DNA from: Acidimicrobiales bacterium
Lineage (GTDB): Bacteria > Actinomycetota > Acidimicrobiia > Acidimicrobiales > Ilumatobacteraceae
Direction: 5' to 3'
DNA length: 6,096 nt
Assembly: GCA_030830415.1 (NCBI GenBank)
Contig: JAURNB010000141.1
Location: 1-6,096, forward strand
A model generated the notes under the pieces. That model made no database searches and was not told the DNA's origin. It worked only from the letters and a program-made list of their open reading frames with translations. Shown here piece by piece: positions 5,446 through 6,096 of this stretch (positions within the stretch are counted from its first letter, which is position 1; the number at the start of each line of letters is the position of its first letter). The position numbers and the translations under genes were made by a program.

Positions 5446-6096
5446 AGGTTCGCATTGGTTATGGCCTCGGAGTACGTACGCATCTCAACGACACATCGTT
5501 TTTTGATGTTGTTGACGCCCTTGAAGACTTAAAGTTCGACAGCTTGTGGGTGAGTGAACGCATTGGCGCTGAAGCACCCGACCCAGTAGTGGCAATGTCG
5601 GTCGCAGCAGCGCGTACAAAGAAATTGAAATTCGGCATGAGCGTGATGGTGCTGCCAGGCCGCAACCCTGTTCTTCTTGCCAAGCAACTCGCCACACTCG
5701 ACCGCATGTCGAACGGACGCTTGCTTCCCGCATTTGGTTTGGGAGTTGCCGATGTTGCCGAGCAACAAGCATTCGGAGTAGAACGCACTACCCGCGCAAA
5801 GCTTTTCAATGAAACGCTTGAAGTGGTACGCAAATGTTGGAACGATGATTTGGTCAACCACGACGGAGAATTTTTTCAACTCAACAACTTGCGCGTGTTG
5901 CCGAAGCCCCAGCAACAACCGCCCGAAGTGTGGCTAGGCGGTATCGCCCCAAGCGAGCTCAAGCGCATTGCGCGCACCGCCGATGGTTGGCTTCCTTCGT
6001 TTGTTACCCCAGCCGACGCCGAAGCGGGCTGGACCACCATAGGCGAACACGCAAAAGAGCACAACCGCACCATTGACCCTGAGCATTTTGGCGTGC
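5442..6096 (+). CDS. LLM-class, probably F420-dependent oxidoreductase, 3' part missing
   Basis: 218 complete codons run to the right edge without a stop. The N-terminal beta strand MKVRIGYGLG (1-10) is followed by FDSLWVSERIGAEAPDP (32-48), FGMSVMVLPGRNPVLLAKQL (64-83), LDRMSNGRLLPAFGLGV (86-102) and VWLGGIAPSELKRIARTADG (163-182). These are hallmarks of the luciferase-like TIM-barrel fold. The pattern fits the mycobacterial-type F420 subfamily (the MSMEG_3544-like group, by recall). Such enzymes use reduced or oxidised deazaflavin F420 for hydride transfer on varied substrates. FMN use cannot be excluded, because no cofactor pocket can be proven by eye. The ATG at 5442 lies in an ATGA overlap with the hydrolase stop, and AAGAA upstream gives a weak ribosome site. 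Pairing with an esterase suggests consecutive steps on one substrate, which is inference. The protein is expected to be cytoplasmic. Confidence 0.9.
   Translation, partial: MKVRIGYGLGVRTHLNDTSFFDVVDALEDLKFDSLWVSERIGAEAPDPVVAMSVAAARTKKLKFGMSVMVLPGRNPVLLAKQLATLDRMSNGRLLPAFGLGVADVAEQQAFGVERTTRAKLFNETLEVVRKCWNDDLVNHDGEFFQLNNLRVLPKPQQQPPEVWLGGIAPSELKRIARTADGWLPSFVTPADAEAGWTTIGEHAKEHNRTIDPEHFGV

Noticed and set aside
5459..5918. Minus-strand frames of 95-132 codons
   Set aside because: They are antisense to the LLM oxidoreductase, which shows continuous family motifs across this stretch.

Overview
The window looks like a piece of a free-living actinobacterial chromosome of medium G+C (about half, judged by eye). 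The last gene is the best lineage clue. It is a luciferase-like (LLM) oxidoreductase of the F420-dependent kind typical of Actinomycetota. Medium G+C, very short spacers and start codons without clear Shine-Dalgarno sequences would suit an Acidimicrobiia-type freshwater or marine actinobacterium, but that placement is an inference. I see no insertion sequence, tRNA, rRNA, CRISPR array, phage gene or recombination site. The window is almost entirely coding, and no gene-free gap exceeds 43 bases.

Left block, minus strand, read right to left: an MFS_3-type (EntS-like) efflux permease (1110-2399), then a large-conductance mechanosensitive channel MscL 14 bases downstream (673-1095), then a secreted SGNH-hydrolase lipoprotein 43 bases further (1-629, cut by the window edge). 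The spacing and shared direction suggest one transcription unit of cell-envelope functions. The SGNH gene has no stop codon inside the window, so it is easily missed.

Right block: a 40-base divergent spacer separates the permease from a plus-strand amidase-signature hydrolase (2440-3885). Its catalytic residue spacing matches the cyclic-dimer amidase NylA. It converges on a minus-strand short-chain dehydrogenase/reductase (SDR, 3882-4670), and the two stop codons share a TTAA. The SDR is head-to-head with a plus-strand EstC/methylesterase-like alpha/beta hydrolase (4681-5445), which overlaps the F420-type LLM oxidoreductase (5442 onward, cut by the window edge) through ATGA. The hydrolase-LLM pair is almost certainly co-transcribed.

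Together the right-hand genes encode an amide hydrolase, an ester-type hydrolase and two nicotinamide- or F420-type redox enzymes. This would suit breakdown of small organic amides, esters or alcohols, but the shared pathway is a guess from proximity. I found no strong case for a new biological system. The most checkable oddities are the compact gene junctions, a Phe at the predicted MscL gate with an altered periplasmic loop, the NylA-like triad, and a small inverted repeat one base before the LLM start.
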